This document shows positions 13,204 through 21,379 of a DNA stretch of 25,154 nucleotides, piece by piece. The DNA is from UBA7887 sp964408735 (GTDB lineage: Bacteria; Pseudomonadota; Alphaproteobacteria; UBA7887). The position numbers and the translations under genes are program-made. The notes under the pieces are model-generated. The model saw nothing but the letters and a program-made list of their open reading frames with translations, was not told the DNA's origin and searched no databases. Numbering within the stretch: position 1 is the stretch's first letter; each line of letters opens with the position of its first letter. The DNA lies in the NCBI GenBank assembly GCA_964408735.1, contig CAYPAX010000074.1, positions 1 through 25,154 of the forward strand, in the 5' to 3' direction.

Positions 13204-14289
13204 ATGACCATCGCCGATCTTCGCTCCGACCATTATCGCATCCCGTTGCCGGTGCCGATGTCCGATTCGACCCATGGCGAAATGACCACCTTCGATCTGG
13301 TCACCGCGCGCGTCCGCGATGCCGACGGTGTAGAAGGCGTGGGCTACACCTATACCGCCGGCGCCAGCGCGGCCGGAATCCAGTCCGTGATAGGCGAGGC
13401 CTACAAGCCCTTGCTGGAGGGCAGGGAGGCCGACCGCATCGAGCAGCATTGGCACGACATGTGGTGGTCGGTGCATTACAGCGGCCGTGGCGGCATGGTG
13501 GTTTTCGCGGTGTCGGCGGTCGATATCGCGCTCTGGGACCTCAAGGCCAAGCGTGCCGGCGTGCCCTTGTGGCGCCTGCTCGGCGGCCACGATGCCAAGG
13601 TGCGGGCCTATGCCGGCGGCATCGACCTGTACTACCCCATCGAGCAGCTGCTGGCGCAGACCCAGGGCAACCTCGACAAGGGCTTCCGGGCCATCAAGAT
13701 GAAGGTCGGGCGCGACCGCTTGAGCGAGGACGTAGCGCGCGTGGCTGAGATGCGCAAGATGCTCGGCGACGACTTCCCCCTCATGGTCGATGCCAATATG
13801 CGCTGGAGCCCCGAGGTGGCGATCCGCGCCTCGCGGGCGCTGGCCGAGCACGATGTGTTCTGGCTGGAGGAGCCGACGATTCCCGACGACTATGTGGGCC
13901 ATGGCCGCATCGCCCGTGAAGCACCGCTGCCTATCGCCGCCGGCGAAAACCTGCGCACGCTGCATGAGTTCCAGCATCTCATCGCGGCCGGCGGCGTGGC
14001 GTTCCCCGAGCCGGATGTCTCGAACTGTGGCGGCATCACCGCCTGGATGAAAATCGCCCATCTGGCGGAAGCCAACAATCTGCCGGTCACCTCGCACGGC
14101 GTGCACGATCTGCACGTCCATCTGCTCGCGGCAGTGCCCAACAAGTCCTATCTCGAAGTGCACGGATTCGGCCTCGAGAAATACATCGCCGAGCCCCTGG
14201 CCATCGTCGAAGGCTTCGCCACTGCGCCCGAGCGCGCCGGCCACGGCGTCGCGTTCGACTGGGACGGCATGGAGGCCTACCGCCTTTGA
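13204..14289 (+). CDS. Enolase-superfamily enzyme, mandelate racemase subgroup
   Basis: This 361-residue protein has the full mandelate-racemase active-site set. The KxK pair is Lys165 and Lys167 (IKMKVG). Metal ligands are Asp196 (VDAN), Glu222 (LEEP) and Glu248 (GEN). The Asp271/His298 dyad is in PEPDVSNCGG and SHGVHDLH. The spacing follows mandelate racemase residue for residue with an offset of one. The N-terminal capping domain (residues 1-120) ends in the usual DIALWDLKAKRAGVPLWRLLGG. Members are racemases or acid-sugar dehydratases, acting by abstraction of a proton alpha to a carboxylate. AAGGG precedes the ATG. It is divergent from the MFS-lactonase-dehydrogenase operon and likely belongs to the same pathway; the caspase-like gene follows after 57 bp. 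Confidence 0.93.
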   Translation: MTIADLRSDHYRIPLPVPMSDSTHGEMTTFDLVTARVRDADGVEGVGYTYTAGASAAGIQSVIGEAYKPLLEGREADRIEQHWHDMWWSVHYSGRGGMVVFAVSAVDIALWDLKAKRAGVPLWRLLGGHDAKVRAYAGGIDLYYPIEQLLAQTQGNLDKGFRAIKMKVGRDRLSEDVARVAEMRKMLGDDFPLMVDANMRWSPEVAIRASRALAEHDVFWLEEPTIPDDYVGHGRIAREAPLPIAAGENLRTLHEFQHLIAAGGVAFPEPDVSNCGGITAWMKIAHLAEANNLPVTSHGVHDLHVHLLAAVPNKSYLEVHGFGLEKYIAEPLAIVEGFATAPERAGHGVAFDWDGMEAYRL

Positions 14290-14346
14290 GGCATGGCGTG
14301 GCTGTGTCACACTCCGCGTCGGCTGAGAGGATCGGAGCCGGCAGAT

Positions 14347-15963
14347 ATGATGCGTCTGGGAATCGCGATATGGCTTGCGCTGCTACTGCCCGGCGTGGTG
14401 GCGGCCGAGGAGCGTATCGCGCTTGTCATCGGCAATTCCGCCTACAGCAATAGCCCGCTCGTCAACCCCATCAACGATGCGAAATTGATGGCTGGCGCTT
14501 TACGCGGGCAGGGCTTCGAGGTCATCGAGCGGCTGGATGTCGGGCAAACCGAGATGAAGCTCGCCATCGTCGATTTCGGCGCCAAGCTCGATGCAGCGTC
14601 CGGCCAGGCAGTGGGCCTGTTCTATTACGCCGGCCACGGCGTGCAGGTGAACGGGCACAACTACCTGATCCCCGTCGATGCACCGATCGAGAACGAAAGC
14701 CATGTCGGGGTGTTTGCCGTCAGTGCCGAGGAAGTGCTGGAGGTTGTCGCCTATGGCCGCGCGCGCATCAACCTGATCGTTCTCGATGCCTGCCGCAACA
14801 ATCCCTTTGCGCGCTCCTTCCGCGCCGCGACGCGCGGCCTCGCCACCATGAGCGCGCCGACCGGCACATTGATCGCCTATTCGACCGCGCCGGGCCAGAC
14901 GGCGCTCGACGGCGACGGCGTCAACAGCCCCTATACCGCAGCGCTCGCACGTGCCATCGCCGAACCCGGCGTGCCGCTGGAGAAGATCTTCAAGAACGTT
15001 CGCGATACGGTACTTGCGGCGACCCAGGGGCGTCAGACGCCTTGGGAGGCGTCGTCGCTGACCGGCGACGATTTCTACCTTGCCGGCCCGGGGAGCGCCG
15101 ACACCGCCGCTGAAGCACCCGTCGCCAGTGCCGGCGACAGCGCCCTGGAGCTTGCCCTCTGGCACGCCATTGCCGAGAGCGACGATCCGCGCCAGTTCGA
15201 GGCCTATCTGGAGCAGTTCCCGCAGGGCACCTTTGCCACCGTCGCCCGGCTGCGCCTGGAGGATTTGGCCGAGACCGAGGAGGTAGCCGCTGCGGTGGCG
15301 CCGCCGGAGCCCGTCCTCCAGGTCGAACCCTACGCTGCGCAATTGGTGGCGTTGCGCAACAGCAACCTGCGCGCCGGACCCTCGACCGAGCATGACAAGA
15401 CCGGCAGCCTGGGAGCCGGCGATCCGGTGACGGTGACCGGCAAGGTGCAGGGCAGCGACTGGTATCGCATCGCGCTCGCCGATGGCGGCGAAGCCTATGT
15501 TTGGGCACCATTGCTCGGTGAACCGCCGCAGCCCGAGCCTGCCGTCGCCGCGGTTGCCCCGGCGCCGGAGGCCACGCCGCCGCCGGAACCGGTGGCTCCG
15601 CCGTCCGGCAACCGTTCCCTCATCGGCCGTTGGGAGGGGCGACTGGTCTTGACCAGCACGTCGTCGACATGGGAATGCCGCAACCTGTACGGAAAGCCCG
15701 CATTGATGGATCTGACCTACGACGGAGAGACCATCCGTGGCACCATCAAAGGCAATCGGGCGGTCGAGTGGATCATTAGCGGGGAAATCGGGGCGGAGGC
15801 TGGCGGTGACCGCTTCCAGGGCGATGTTCGCGTCGTCGCCACCACAGGCTACACCACATATCTCAACCTCCGCTTCGCCCTCGGCGAAAACAAGGGGCGC
15901 TGGGTCGACAGCAAGATGTTCTGCCGCGGCAACGTGAAACTCACCAAGGTGCGAAACCGCTAA
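14347..15963 (+). CDS. Exported caspase-fold protein with SH3b domain
   Basis: The 538-residue product has a signal peptide (cleavage after VVAA, residue 20). Residues 22-245 form a caspase-like peptidase C14 domain: RIALVIGNSAY, INDAKLMAGAL, FYYAGHGVQ with catalytic His97, GHNYLIPVDA, and LDACRNNPF with catalytic Cys149. A helical segment at about 266-308 (FEAYLEQFPQGTFATVA) matches one in the other caspase-like protein. An SH3b domain at 336-391 (NLRAGPSTEHDK, GSDWYRI) may bind peptidoglycan. A Pro/Ala-rich linker leads to a C-terminal beta-rich domain (IGRWEGRLVL to KLTKV) of unknown function. ATG 14347 (or 14350) is chosen for the GGAG 8 nt upstream and the signal peptide. It is on the same strand as, and 57 bp after, the enolase. 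Confidence 0.88.
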   Translation: MMRLGIAIWLALLLPGVVAAEERIALVIGNSAYSNSPLVNPINDAKLMAGALRGQGFEVIERLDVGQTEMKLAIVDFGAKLDAASGQAVGLFYYAGHGVQVNGHNYLIPVDAPIENESHVGVFAVSAEEVLEVVAYGRARINLIVLDACRNNPFARSFRAATRGLATMSAPTGTLIAYSTAPGQTALDGDGVNSPYTAALARAIAEPGVPLEKIFKNVRDTVLAATQGRQTPWEASSLTGDDFYLAGPGSADTAAEAPVASAGDSALELALWHAIAESDDPRQFEAYLEQFPQGTFATVARLRLEDLAETEEVAAAVAPPEPVLQVEPYAAQLVALRNSNLRAGPSTEHDKTGSLGAGDPVTVTGKVQGSDWYRIALADGGEAYVWAPLLGEPPQPEPAVAAVAPAPEATPPPEPVAPPSGNRSLIGRWEGRLVLTSTSSTWECRNLYGKPALMDLTYDGETIRGTIKGNRAVEWIISGEIGAEAGGDRFQGDVRVVATTGYTTYLNLRFALGENKGRWVDSKMFCRGNVKLTKVRNR

Positions 15964-16085
15964 TGCGCGACCGGCGCGTCGCATCGGCCTTGGACCTGCG
16001 GCAAAACTGATCTCGATAAAGGCGTCGGGCCAAGCTTGTGCGTAGTCTCCGGAAATTCCAGGGGGACCATCCATCAGAGGCCGGC

Positions 16086-16553
16086 ATGAAGATAACCGAC
16101 GCCCTGCGCGGCGAGCACGGCGCATATTACGGGCTCTTCCAACAGATTGAATATCTGGCAGAAGAGGTTGAAATTCTTGCGCAAATTCAGAACGCGACAA
16201 TAGCGCTCAATGCCGAGATCCTCTCGCACGCCAAGTTGGAGGAAAGGCTTCTCGTTCCTGCGCTCAGGCCACACCTCGATCACGATGCGCTGATTACGGC
16301 TATGTGCGACGAGCATGTGGAAATGGATCAATCCTTGGAGCATGTGGAGGACGCGCAGAGCCTTGAGGACGCGGTGGATTGGATCCACTACTGCGTCGGC
16401 TTTGCCCGCGAGCATTTCCAGAAAGAAGAGCAGATCCTGTTTCCTCTTGCCGACAATGTGCTCAGCCGTGACGTCTTGGAGAGTCTGGGAGATGCCTGGG
16501 CCGAGGCCCGTGGCGTGTCGCTCGGCGTTCCGGGGCAGGAAATCACGTCCTGA
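16086..16553 (+). CDS. Hemerythrin HHE-domain protein
   Basis: This 155-residue helical protein carries the hemerythrin-like ligand pattern: His in GEHGAYYGLF (helix 1), HAKLEE (helix 2), DEHVEMD (helix 3) and REHFQKEEQILFP (helix 4). These residues would form a carboxylate-bridged di-iron site that binds O2 or NO, or responds to iron/redox state. The length is normal for a stand-alone bacterial HHE protein, and no signal peptide is present, so it is cytoplasmic. The start is chosen for AGAGG 6 nt upstream. It stands 122 bp after the caspase-like gene and 82 bp before the exported zincin, with no evident functional link. Confidence 0.88.
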   Translation: MKITDALRGEHGAYYGLFQQIEYLAEEVEILAQIQNATIALNAEILSHAKLEERLLVPALRPHLDHDALITAMCDEHVEMDQSLEHVEDAQSLEDAVDWIHYCVGFAREHFQKEEQILFPLADNVLSRDVLESLGDAWAEARGVSLGVPGQEITS

Positions 16554-16635
16554 GGCGCGCGTCGCCGGTCTGGCCGAATCATGCTTCAATACGATCGCGC
16601 CGCGCAACGACGTGGCGGGATTCGAGGGGCAGGGC

Positions 16636-18678
16636 ATGACGGGATGGATCGCGGCGGCTTGCGCGGGACTGGCGGTCCTGCTGGGCGCATCGGCACCGGC
16701 GAGCGCGGCTTGGCAGATCGAGGATTTCGAGGTCTCGACCGCCGCGCCTCATGGTGCCGAGGCGCCGGCCGAAGGCGGGCACGGCAATGTGGCCTATGTG
16801 CCGCCCGGCTATGTCGATCTGCTCGAGAGCTATCTTGGCGACGTCGCCCGGTACTACGACTCGCTCGGTTTCCGGCAGCCGGCGCTGGAGCCTGTGGTGA
16901 TGCGCGGGGACGGCAGGCAGGCCTACCGCGTCTATCTCTACGACTATCCCGACTGGTTAGACAGAACGGGCGCCTATGTCGGCCAGGAGGCGTTCGCCAG
17001 GCTCGACGATCAGCAACGCAGCCTGCTTTCGAGCACCGCGCCGTCTGCCTACAGCGTTCGTTGCGACGGCATGGATACGGCACCCCATATCAGGGTCGAC
17101 CTTTCGCGCGCCTTTCAGGGCGGGCAATTGCGAGCCCGGACCATGGAAAACTTGGCTCATGAGCTGTTTCATGCCGTCCAATACGGCTACGCGCTGTTCA
17201 CGGAAGACTGCTCGCTGGGGGATTGGATAGTCGAGGGAACCGCGGAGGCGATGGGCATCGACACGGCTCACATCCTGCGCGGCATTCAACCATCACGACA
17301 GTCCCCCATCCTGCGGTGGGGCGCGCGCAAGTACCATGCTGATCTATACGTGGCGGACGACGATCCTCGGCGCAAGGCCGACGGCTACGGTACCGCGTCC
17401 TTTTGGCGCTATGTGGCCGAGCACATGACCGCCAGGAAAGCTGATGCCTGGGCATCCGTGGCGCCGATCGAGCCGGACTATCGCTATCTGCACACCTTGT
17501 TCGGCGCCTCGCTTCCCGGCGCCCCGGGCCAGGCGGCCGAGCTCGCCTGGCTGGATGAAGGCCTGCGCGCCACGACGGGCCTGGGTCTGGCACGGCTCTA
17601 TCCGAGGTTCGCCGCCACTTTTTCCGGCTATGTGCCGGGGCGAGCCGCGTTCGCCCGCACCGAGGCCGTGGCGCTGCGATATTGGCACCGGTTGATCTTC
17701 CGTGCCTGCCCGCGGCTGGCGCTGTCGAACGGGGCGCCGCGCGGAAAAGTCATGCTGGGCCTGCGGACGGTGGCGGCGCGTTGCTTCAAGCTCGTGGTCA
17801 AGCCGCGCGGGCCCGTCGAGGTATCGGTTCACACCACAGGCGGGGACTTGCACCTCTTGCGCTCGCTTGCTCTCGGCGTGAGCGGCGGCACCCAGGTGGC
17901 GCGCGCCGCCATCGCCGCGCACCCGGAACGGGCCGGTGAATACATTGCCAATTGGCGACTGCGCCTTGCCGGCGACACGCTGCACTACATTATCGTTGCC
18001 AATGTCGCGCCCGAGCCGGCGGCGACGGTCGTGCAGCATCCGCAACTTCAATTTAGCATCAGTACCTGGCACGCCACGCTGGCCGCGCCGAATGGGTCTC
18101 CCGATGTTGTCGTCGAGCCGGTGCCTGCAACGGTCGTTGCCCCGAAACCCGCCTTCGTCGGCGTAGCTGCCGCGCCCGCCGCCGGCTCGCAAGCCCCTGT
18201 CGCTTATACAGGCCATCGCGCTGAGATTCTCCGTCGTGATGCCGAGCCGCCATGCCAAGAAACAGGCTGCGGACCCGTAACGGCCATCTCGCTGCATCCG
18301 GCAGCCGGCACGACCCAAGAGGCGCTGCTGATCGTTATTCCCCGCATCGAATACGGCTTTGCCGGCACGGTCGACAACGCACGGATCGGGGGCTCGACCG
18401 CCGAGGATCCACTGAGCGGGCAGGTGACGGTCGAGGAATACACGCCATTCATGTTGCGCGGCAGCTTCTCGGCCGAGGGGCGCATCGTGGGAACGTTCGC
18501 CGTCGCCGCGCCCTGGCGGGGGGACCGGCGGGCTGCAGCACTGCCCTCGGAGATCGTTTTGGATGACGTCAGGCAGGATCTGGTCGAGAGGTTTCCAGCG
18601 CTGACCGGCGAGCCCTTGGAAGAAAGGGCGGTCGAAGAGATTGCCCGCCGGCAAGCCGCCATAGATGCGCGGCCCTGA
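16636..18678 (+). CDS. Large exported zincin-like metalloprotease
   Basis: The 680-residue protein begins with a signal peptide (cleavage after APASA, about residue 24). In the N-terminal third it has NLAHELFHAVQYG, a HExxH motif at 175-179, followed by WIVEGTAEAMG with Glu200, the layout of gluzincins in which the downstream Glu is the third zinc ligand. I do not recognise the remaining domains. There is a Pro/Ala-rich region around residues 490-525, then a C-terminal beta-rich domain with cysteines in CQETGCGP. The start is placed at 16636 because GAGGGG lies upstream and the signal peptide begins there; the frame is open from 16315, but that part overlaps the hemerythrin gene. Substrates are unknown. 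Confidence 0.8.
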   Translation: MTGWIAAACAGLAVLLGASAPASAAWQIEDFEVSTAAPHGAEAPAEGGHGNVAYVPPGYVDLLESYLGDVARYYDSLGFRQPALEPVVMRGDGRQAYRVYLYDYPDWLDRTGAYVGQEAFARLDDQQRSLLSSTAPSAYSVRCDGMDTAPHIRVDLSRAFQGGQLRARTMENLAHELFHAVQYGYALFTEDCSLGDWIVEGTAEAMGIDTAHILRGIQPSRQSPILRWGARKYHADLYVADDDPRRKADGYGTASFWRYVAEHMTARKADAWASVAPIEPDYRYLHTLFGASLPGAPGQAAELAWLDEGLRATTGLGLARLYPRFAATFSGYVPGRAAFARTEAVALRYWHRLIFRACPRLALSNGAPRGKVMLGLRTVAARCFKLVVKPRGPVEVSVHTTGGDLHLLRSLALGVSGGTQVARAAIAAHPERAGEYIANWRLRLAGDTLHYIIVANVAPEPAATVVQHPQLQFSISTWHATLAAPNGSPDVVVEPVPATVVAPKPAFVGVAAAPAAGSQAPVAYTGHRAEILRRDAEPPCQETGCGPVTAISLHPAAGTTQEALLIVIPRIEYGFAGTVDNARIGGSTAEDPLSGQVTVEEYTPFMLRGSFSAEGRIVGTFAVAAPWRGDRRAAALPSEIVLDDVRQDLVERFPALTGEPLEERAVEEIARRQAAIDARP

Positions 18679-18753
18679 CACGCGTCGGCGACAGATGTCT
18701 CTTTCGCTGTTTCATGCTTGAATGCTCCCGCCTGAAGAAGAGGGAGGCGAGGA

Positions 18754-20658
18754 ATGGCGATCGAGACCCAATGGCGCGACTATGATGTGGTGGTGGTGGG
18801 CTCCGGCGGGGCCGGCAGTGCAGCTGCCCATGCCGCGGCGGAGAGCGGCGCCAAGGTGCTGGTGGTCTCCAAGGACCCGATCGGCTGCTCCGACACCAAG
18901 ATATCCGAAGGCATCATCACCGTTCGCGGCAGTGCCGAGGATGCCGATACCAGGCAGGTGCTGTCCGACAATCTGCGCCTCGCGGGTGGCGATCTGCAGG
19001 AACCCGAGATCACCGATGCCTTCGCCGAGGACAGCCGCGACGCCTATGACTGGATACGCCGCCAAGGCTTGCGGCCCGATATAGACGAGGCGAGCGGCAG
19101 GCCCAAAGTCGTCGCGGTGGCGTTCGGCGGGCATACCCATCGCCGCTCCGTCGTCCACCGCAACAGCGGTGTGGCGCTCAGTCATGCCAATTGGAACGCC
19201 GTGGTCCAGGGTGCGGGCATCGATTATCTCGAAGACGCCTGGGTGCTCGATCTGGTGACGCAAGACGACGACGGCACACGCATTGTCGGTGCCGTGGTCT
19301 ATGACGCCGGGCAGGGCGAGCTGCTGGCGATCCGGGCGCCCTCCGTGATCATCGCCTCCGGCGGCCTCGGCACGATATATTTTCCCAAGACCGACACCAT
19401 GCGCGGCAACACCGGCGATTCCTATGCGCTGGCGCTGCGCGCGGGCGCCGACCTCGTGGACATGGAACAGGTGCAGTTCCTGCCGTTCTGCATCACCTAT
19501 CCGCCATCCTATGAGGGGCTCATTGCCTCCGAGCCGGGCGTTTCGGGCTATCTCGGAGTGCTGCGCGACGCCCAGGGCAACCTTCTGCTCGACGGGCTGA
19601 TGCTGCGCACCCGCGCCGAATGCGCCGCCGCCATGGTGCGCGCCGTCAACGACGGGCGCGGCACTGAGCGCGGCGGCTGCTATCTCGATCTCACCGCCAA
19701 TGTCGAAGCGCCACGCTCAGGTCCCTATTTCGAGGTCTTTCTCAACACCACCCTCGCCAAGGTGATGGGCACGGTGCGCCAGGCCATGGGGCGCAAGGCG
19801 ACCAAGTGCCAGGAATGGTGGGAGGTGCGCCCGAGCGCCCATTACTGCATGGGCGGCGTGCGTGTCGATGCCAACGCAGCGGCGAAGACCGACGCCGACC
19901 GTGCCCCGCTGCGCGGGCTGTTTTCGGCCGGCCAGGCCATGGGCGGCGTGTTCGGCGCCAACCGGCTCGGCTCGACGGCGCTGTCGGAAAACGTCGTCTT
20001 CGGCATTCGTGCCGGGCACGGCGCAGCCGCCATCGCCAAGGCGAGCGAGCCTGCGGCGGAAGACGCCTTTACGCCGCTGCTGGATGCCTATCGCGGCATG
20101 TTCGGCCAGGGCGAGGGCGCGGCACCCGCGGCCATGGTGCGCGAGCTGCAGGACGCTTGCTGGGAATACATCGGCCCAGCGCGCACCAAGGCCGGTCTCA
20201 ATACGATGCTGGAGAAGATCGCCGACTTGCGACGGCGCGGTGCAGAGGCCCCGGTCAACGACGAGGCGGTCTGGAATCAGGCCTTTATCGATCGGGTAGA
20301 GCTCGCGAGCATGCTGGATACGGCGGAAGCCGTGACCCATGCCGCGCTGGCCCGCGAGGACAGCCTCGGCGCCCATGTGCGCCTTGACGGCGGCCAGACC
20401 TCGCTATTGTGGTCGCGGCCATGGTCGGCGGTCGTGCGGCACAACGCCGCTGTCGGCTGGAGCACGGTCAAGGCACCGCGCAAGGGCACGCCGCTGCCCG
20501 ACCTGCTCGCCTATCTCTATCGCGATCGCAAGCGCAAGCTGGCGCTGAGGCTGTTGCGCATGTTGCCGTTGCGCTGGCGCGACGCGGTGATCGAAAGCCG
20601 CTATCGCGCCACCATGGGTCCCTTGAAGACCAACGACGCACAGGCTGCCGAGGCATGA
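18754..20658 (+). CDS. Soluble fumarate reductase/succinate dehydrogenase-like flavoprotein
   Basis: This 634-residue FAD enzyme is of the SdhA/FrdA/NadB superfamily. The dinucleotide motif GSGGAG is at 16-21, a HTHRRSVVH segment at 127-135, the substrate motif PSAHYCMGG at 360-368, and the FAD-binding GANRLGSTAL at 401-410. A conserved Arg in LRTRAECAAAM matches the catalytic Arg region. Where SdhA/FrdA carry the covalent-FAD His (SHT), this protein has SDT (46-48), so FAD is likely non-covalent. The gene starts after GGGAGGCGAGGA and overlaps the iron-sulfur gene by ATGA. No SdhC/D anchors are present, so it is probably a soluble oxidoreductase. It could be an adenylylsulfate-reductase-like or catabolic dehydrogenase; the substrate is unknown. 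Confidence 0.85.
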   Translation: MAIETQWRDYDVVVVGSGGAGSAAAHAAAESGAKVLVVSKDPIGCSDTKISEGIITVRGSAEDADTRQVLSDNLRLAGGDLQEPEITDAFAEDSRDAYDWIRRQGLRPDIDEASGRPKVVAVAFGGHTHRRSVVHRNSGVALSHANWNAVVQGAGIDYLEDAWVLDLVTQDDDGTRIVGAVVYDAGQGELLAIRAPSVIIASGGLGTIYFPKTDTMRGNTGDSYALALRAGADLVDMEQVQFLPFCITYPPSYEGLIASEPGVSGYLGVLRDAQGNLLLDGLMLRTRAECAAAMVRAVNDGRGTERGGCYLDLTANVEAPRSGPYFEVFLNTTLAKVMGTVRQAMGRKATKCQEWWEVRPSAHYCMGGVRVDANAAAKTDADRAPLRGLFSAGQAMGGVFGANRLGSTALSENVVFGIRAGHGAAAIAKASEPAAEDAFTPLLDAYRGMFGQGEGAAPAAMVRELQDACWEYIGPARTKAGLNTMLEKIADLRRRGAEAPVNDEAVWNQAFIDRVELASMLDTAEAVTHAALAREDSLGAHVRLDGGQTSLLWSRPWSAVVRHNAAVGWSTVKAPRKGTPLPDLLAYLYRDRKRKLALRLLRMLPLRWRDAVIESRYRATMGPLKTNDAQAAEA

Positions 20659-21341
20659 AGGTAGAGCTTGTGCTGCACCGCGACGGCGAGGACCGTCCGG
20701 TGACATTCGAGTACCGCCCTCGCGAAGAGGGCGAGCGGCCCATGGTCCTCGACGTGCTGTTGCAGGCCCAGGCCGGTGACATCCCCGATCTCTCCTTCCG
20801 CTACGGTTGCCGCAACCGCGCCTGCGGCATGTGCACCATCGACGTCAACGGCCGGCCGCGATTGTCCTGCCGGGCACGGCTGAAGGAGGGCGACACGGTC
20901 AGTGCCCAAGCCATTCTGCCGGTGCTGCGCGACCTCATCGGCCGCCGCGACGGCATCGCCCGCCAATTGCGCGGTCATTTGCCCAACGCCATGCGCGCGA
21001 ACGACCTCGACGTGCCGGCGGGCGAGGACTTCCACGCCCTGACCGCTTGCGTCGACTGCTATGCCTGCCTGCACGACTGCCCCATGCACGCGCGGAATTT
21101 CAGCGACGGCGAAGAGCAGCGGGACGAGGGCGACGCCTATCGCTGGGGCAATCCGTTCTCGATGTTGAAGCTGCAGCGCCTGCGCCTCGACCCGCTGGCG
21201 ACCGAGAGCGATCGCGAGGGCGCGCTGCAAACCGCCCGCGAGCTCGGGCTTGAGGTATGCGTCGACTGCGCGGGCTGCAAATGCGGCATCGGCATCGACC
21301 TCAAAGGCAAGGTCATCGCGCCCCTGCTCGAACATCTCTGA
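20655..21341 (+). CDS. Iron-sulfur partner subunit of the flavoprotein (SdhB-like)
   Basis: The 228-residue protein has an N-terminal [2Fe-2S] ferredoxin domain with Cys52, 57, 60 and 72 (CRNRACGMC, then C in RLSC). A C-terminal domain follows with CVDCYACLHDCP (Cys132, 135, 138, 142), a standard [4Fe-4S] motif. A last group, CVDCAGCKCG (Cys202, 205, 208, 210), differs from the usual SdhB spacing, in which the third motif ends in a Cys-Pro. It is the electron-transfer partner of the flavoprotein, with which it shares a 4-nt ATGA overlap. Absence of membrane anchor genes argues against a quinone-linked complex II. The nearest start, 20655, is used; a longer in-frame ORF from 20409 lies inside the flavoprotein gene and is rejected. 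Confidence 0.85.
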   Translation: MKVELVLHRDGEDRPVTFEYRPREEGERPMVLDVLLQAQAGDIPDLSFRYGCRNRACGMCTIDVNGRPRLSCRARLKEGDTVSAQAILPVLRDLIGRRDGIARQLRGHLPNAMRANDLDVPAGEDFHALTACVDCYACLHDCPMHARNFSDGEEQRDEGDAYRWGNPFSMLKLQRLRLDPLATESDREGALQTARELGLEVCVDCAGCKCGIGIDLKGKVIAPLLEHL

Positions 21342-21365
21342 CGGCCTTCCGCGCCCGAACCTTGG

Positions 21366-21371
21366 TACAGT
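21366..21371 (+). promoter_or_regulatory. Possible -10 element (leaderless start)
   Basis: TACAGT matches TATAAT at four of six positions and ends 8 nt before the amidohydrolase ATG at 21380. That gene has no visible Shine-Dalgarno, so a leaderless transcript is possible. No good -35 hexamer is seen. Support is weak. Confidence 0.2.
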
Positions 21372-21379
21372 GTGATGTC

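Noticed and set aside
13108..14310. 400-codon minus-strand ORF antisense to the enolase
   Set aside because: The sense frame has the complete mandelate-racemase active site; the antisense product has no recognisable domain.
14500..16200. 566-codon minus-strand ORF antisense to the second caspase-like gene
   Set aside because: It is a long open frame due to GC bias; the sense frame has a signal peptide and the His/Cys dyad.
16315..16635. N-terminal extension of the zincin gene
   Set aside because: It overlaps the hemerythrin gene and would bury the signal peptide; the ATG at 16636 has a good ribosome binding site.
18754..21341. Canonical succinate dehydrogenase (complex II) operon
   Set aside because: There are no membrane anchor genes, the covalent-FAD His is missing and the third cluster motif is atypical.
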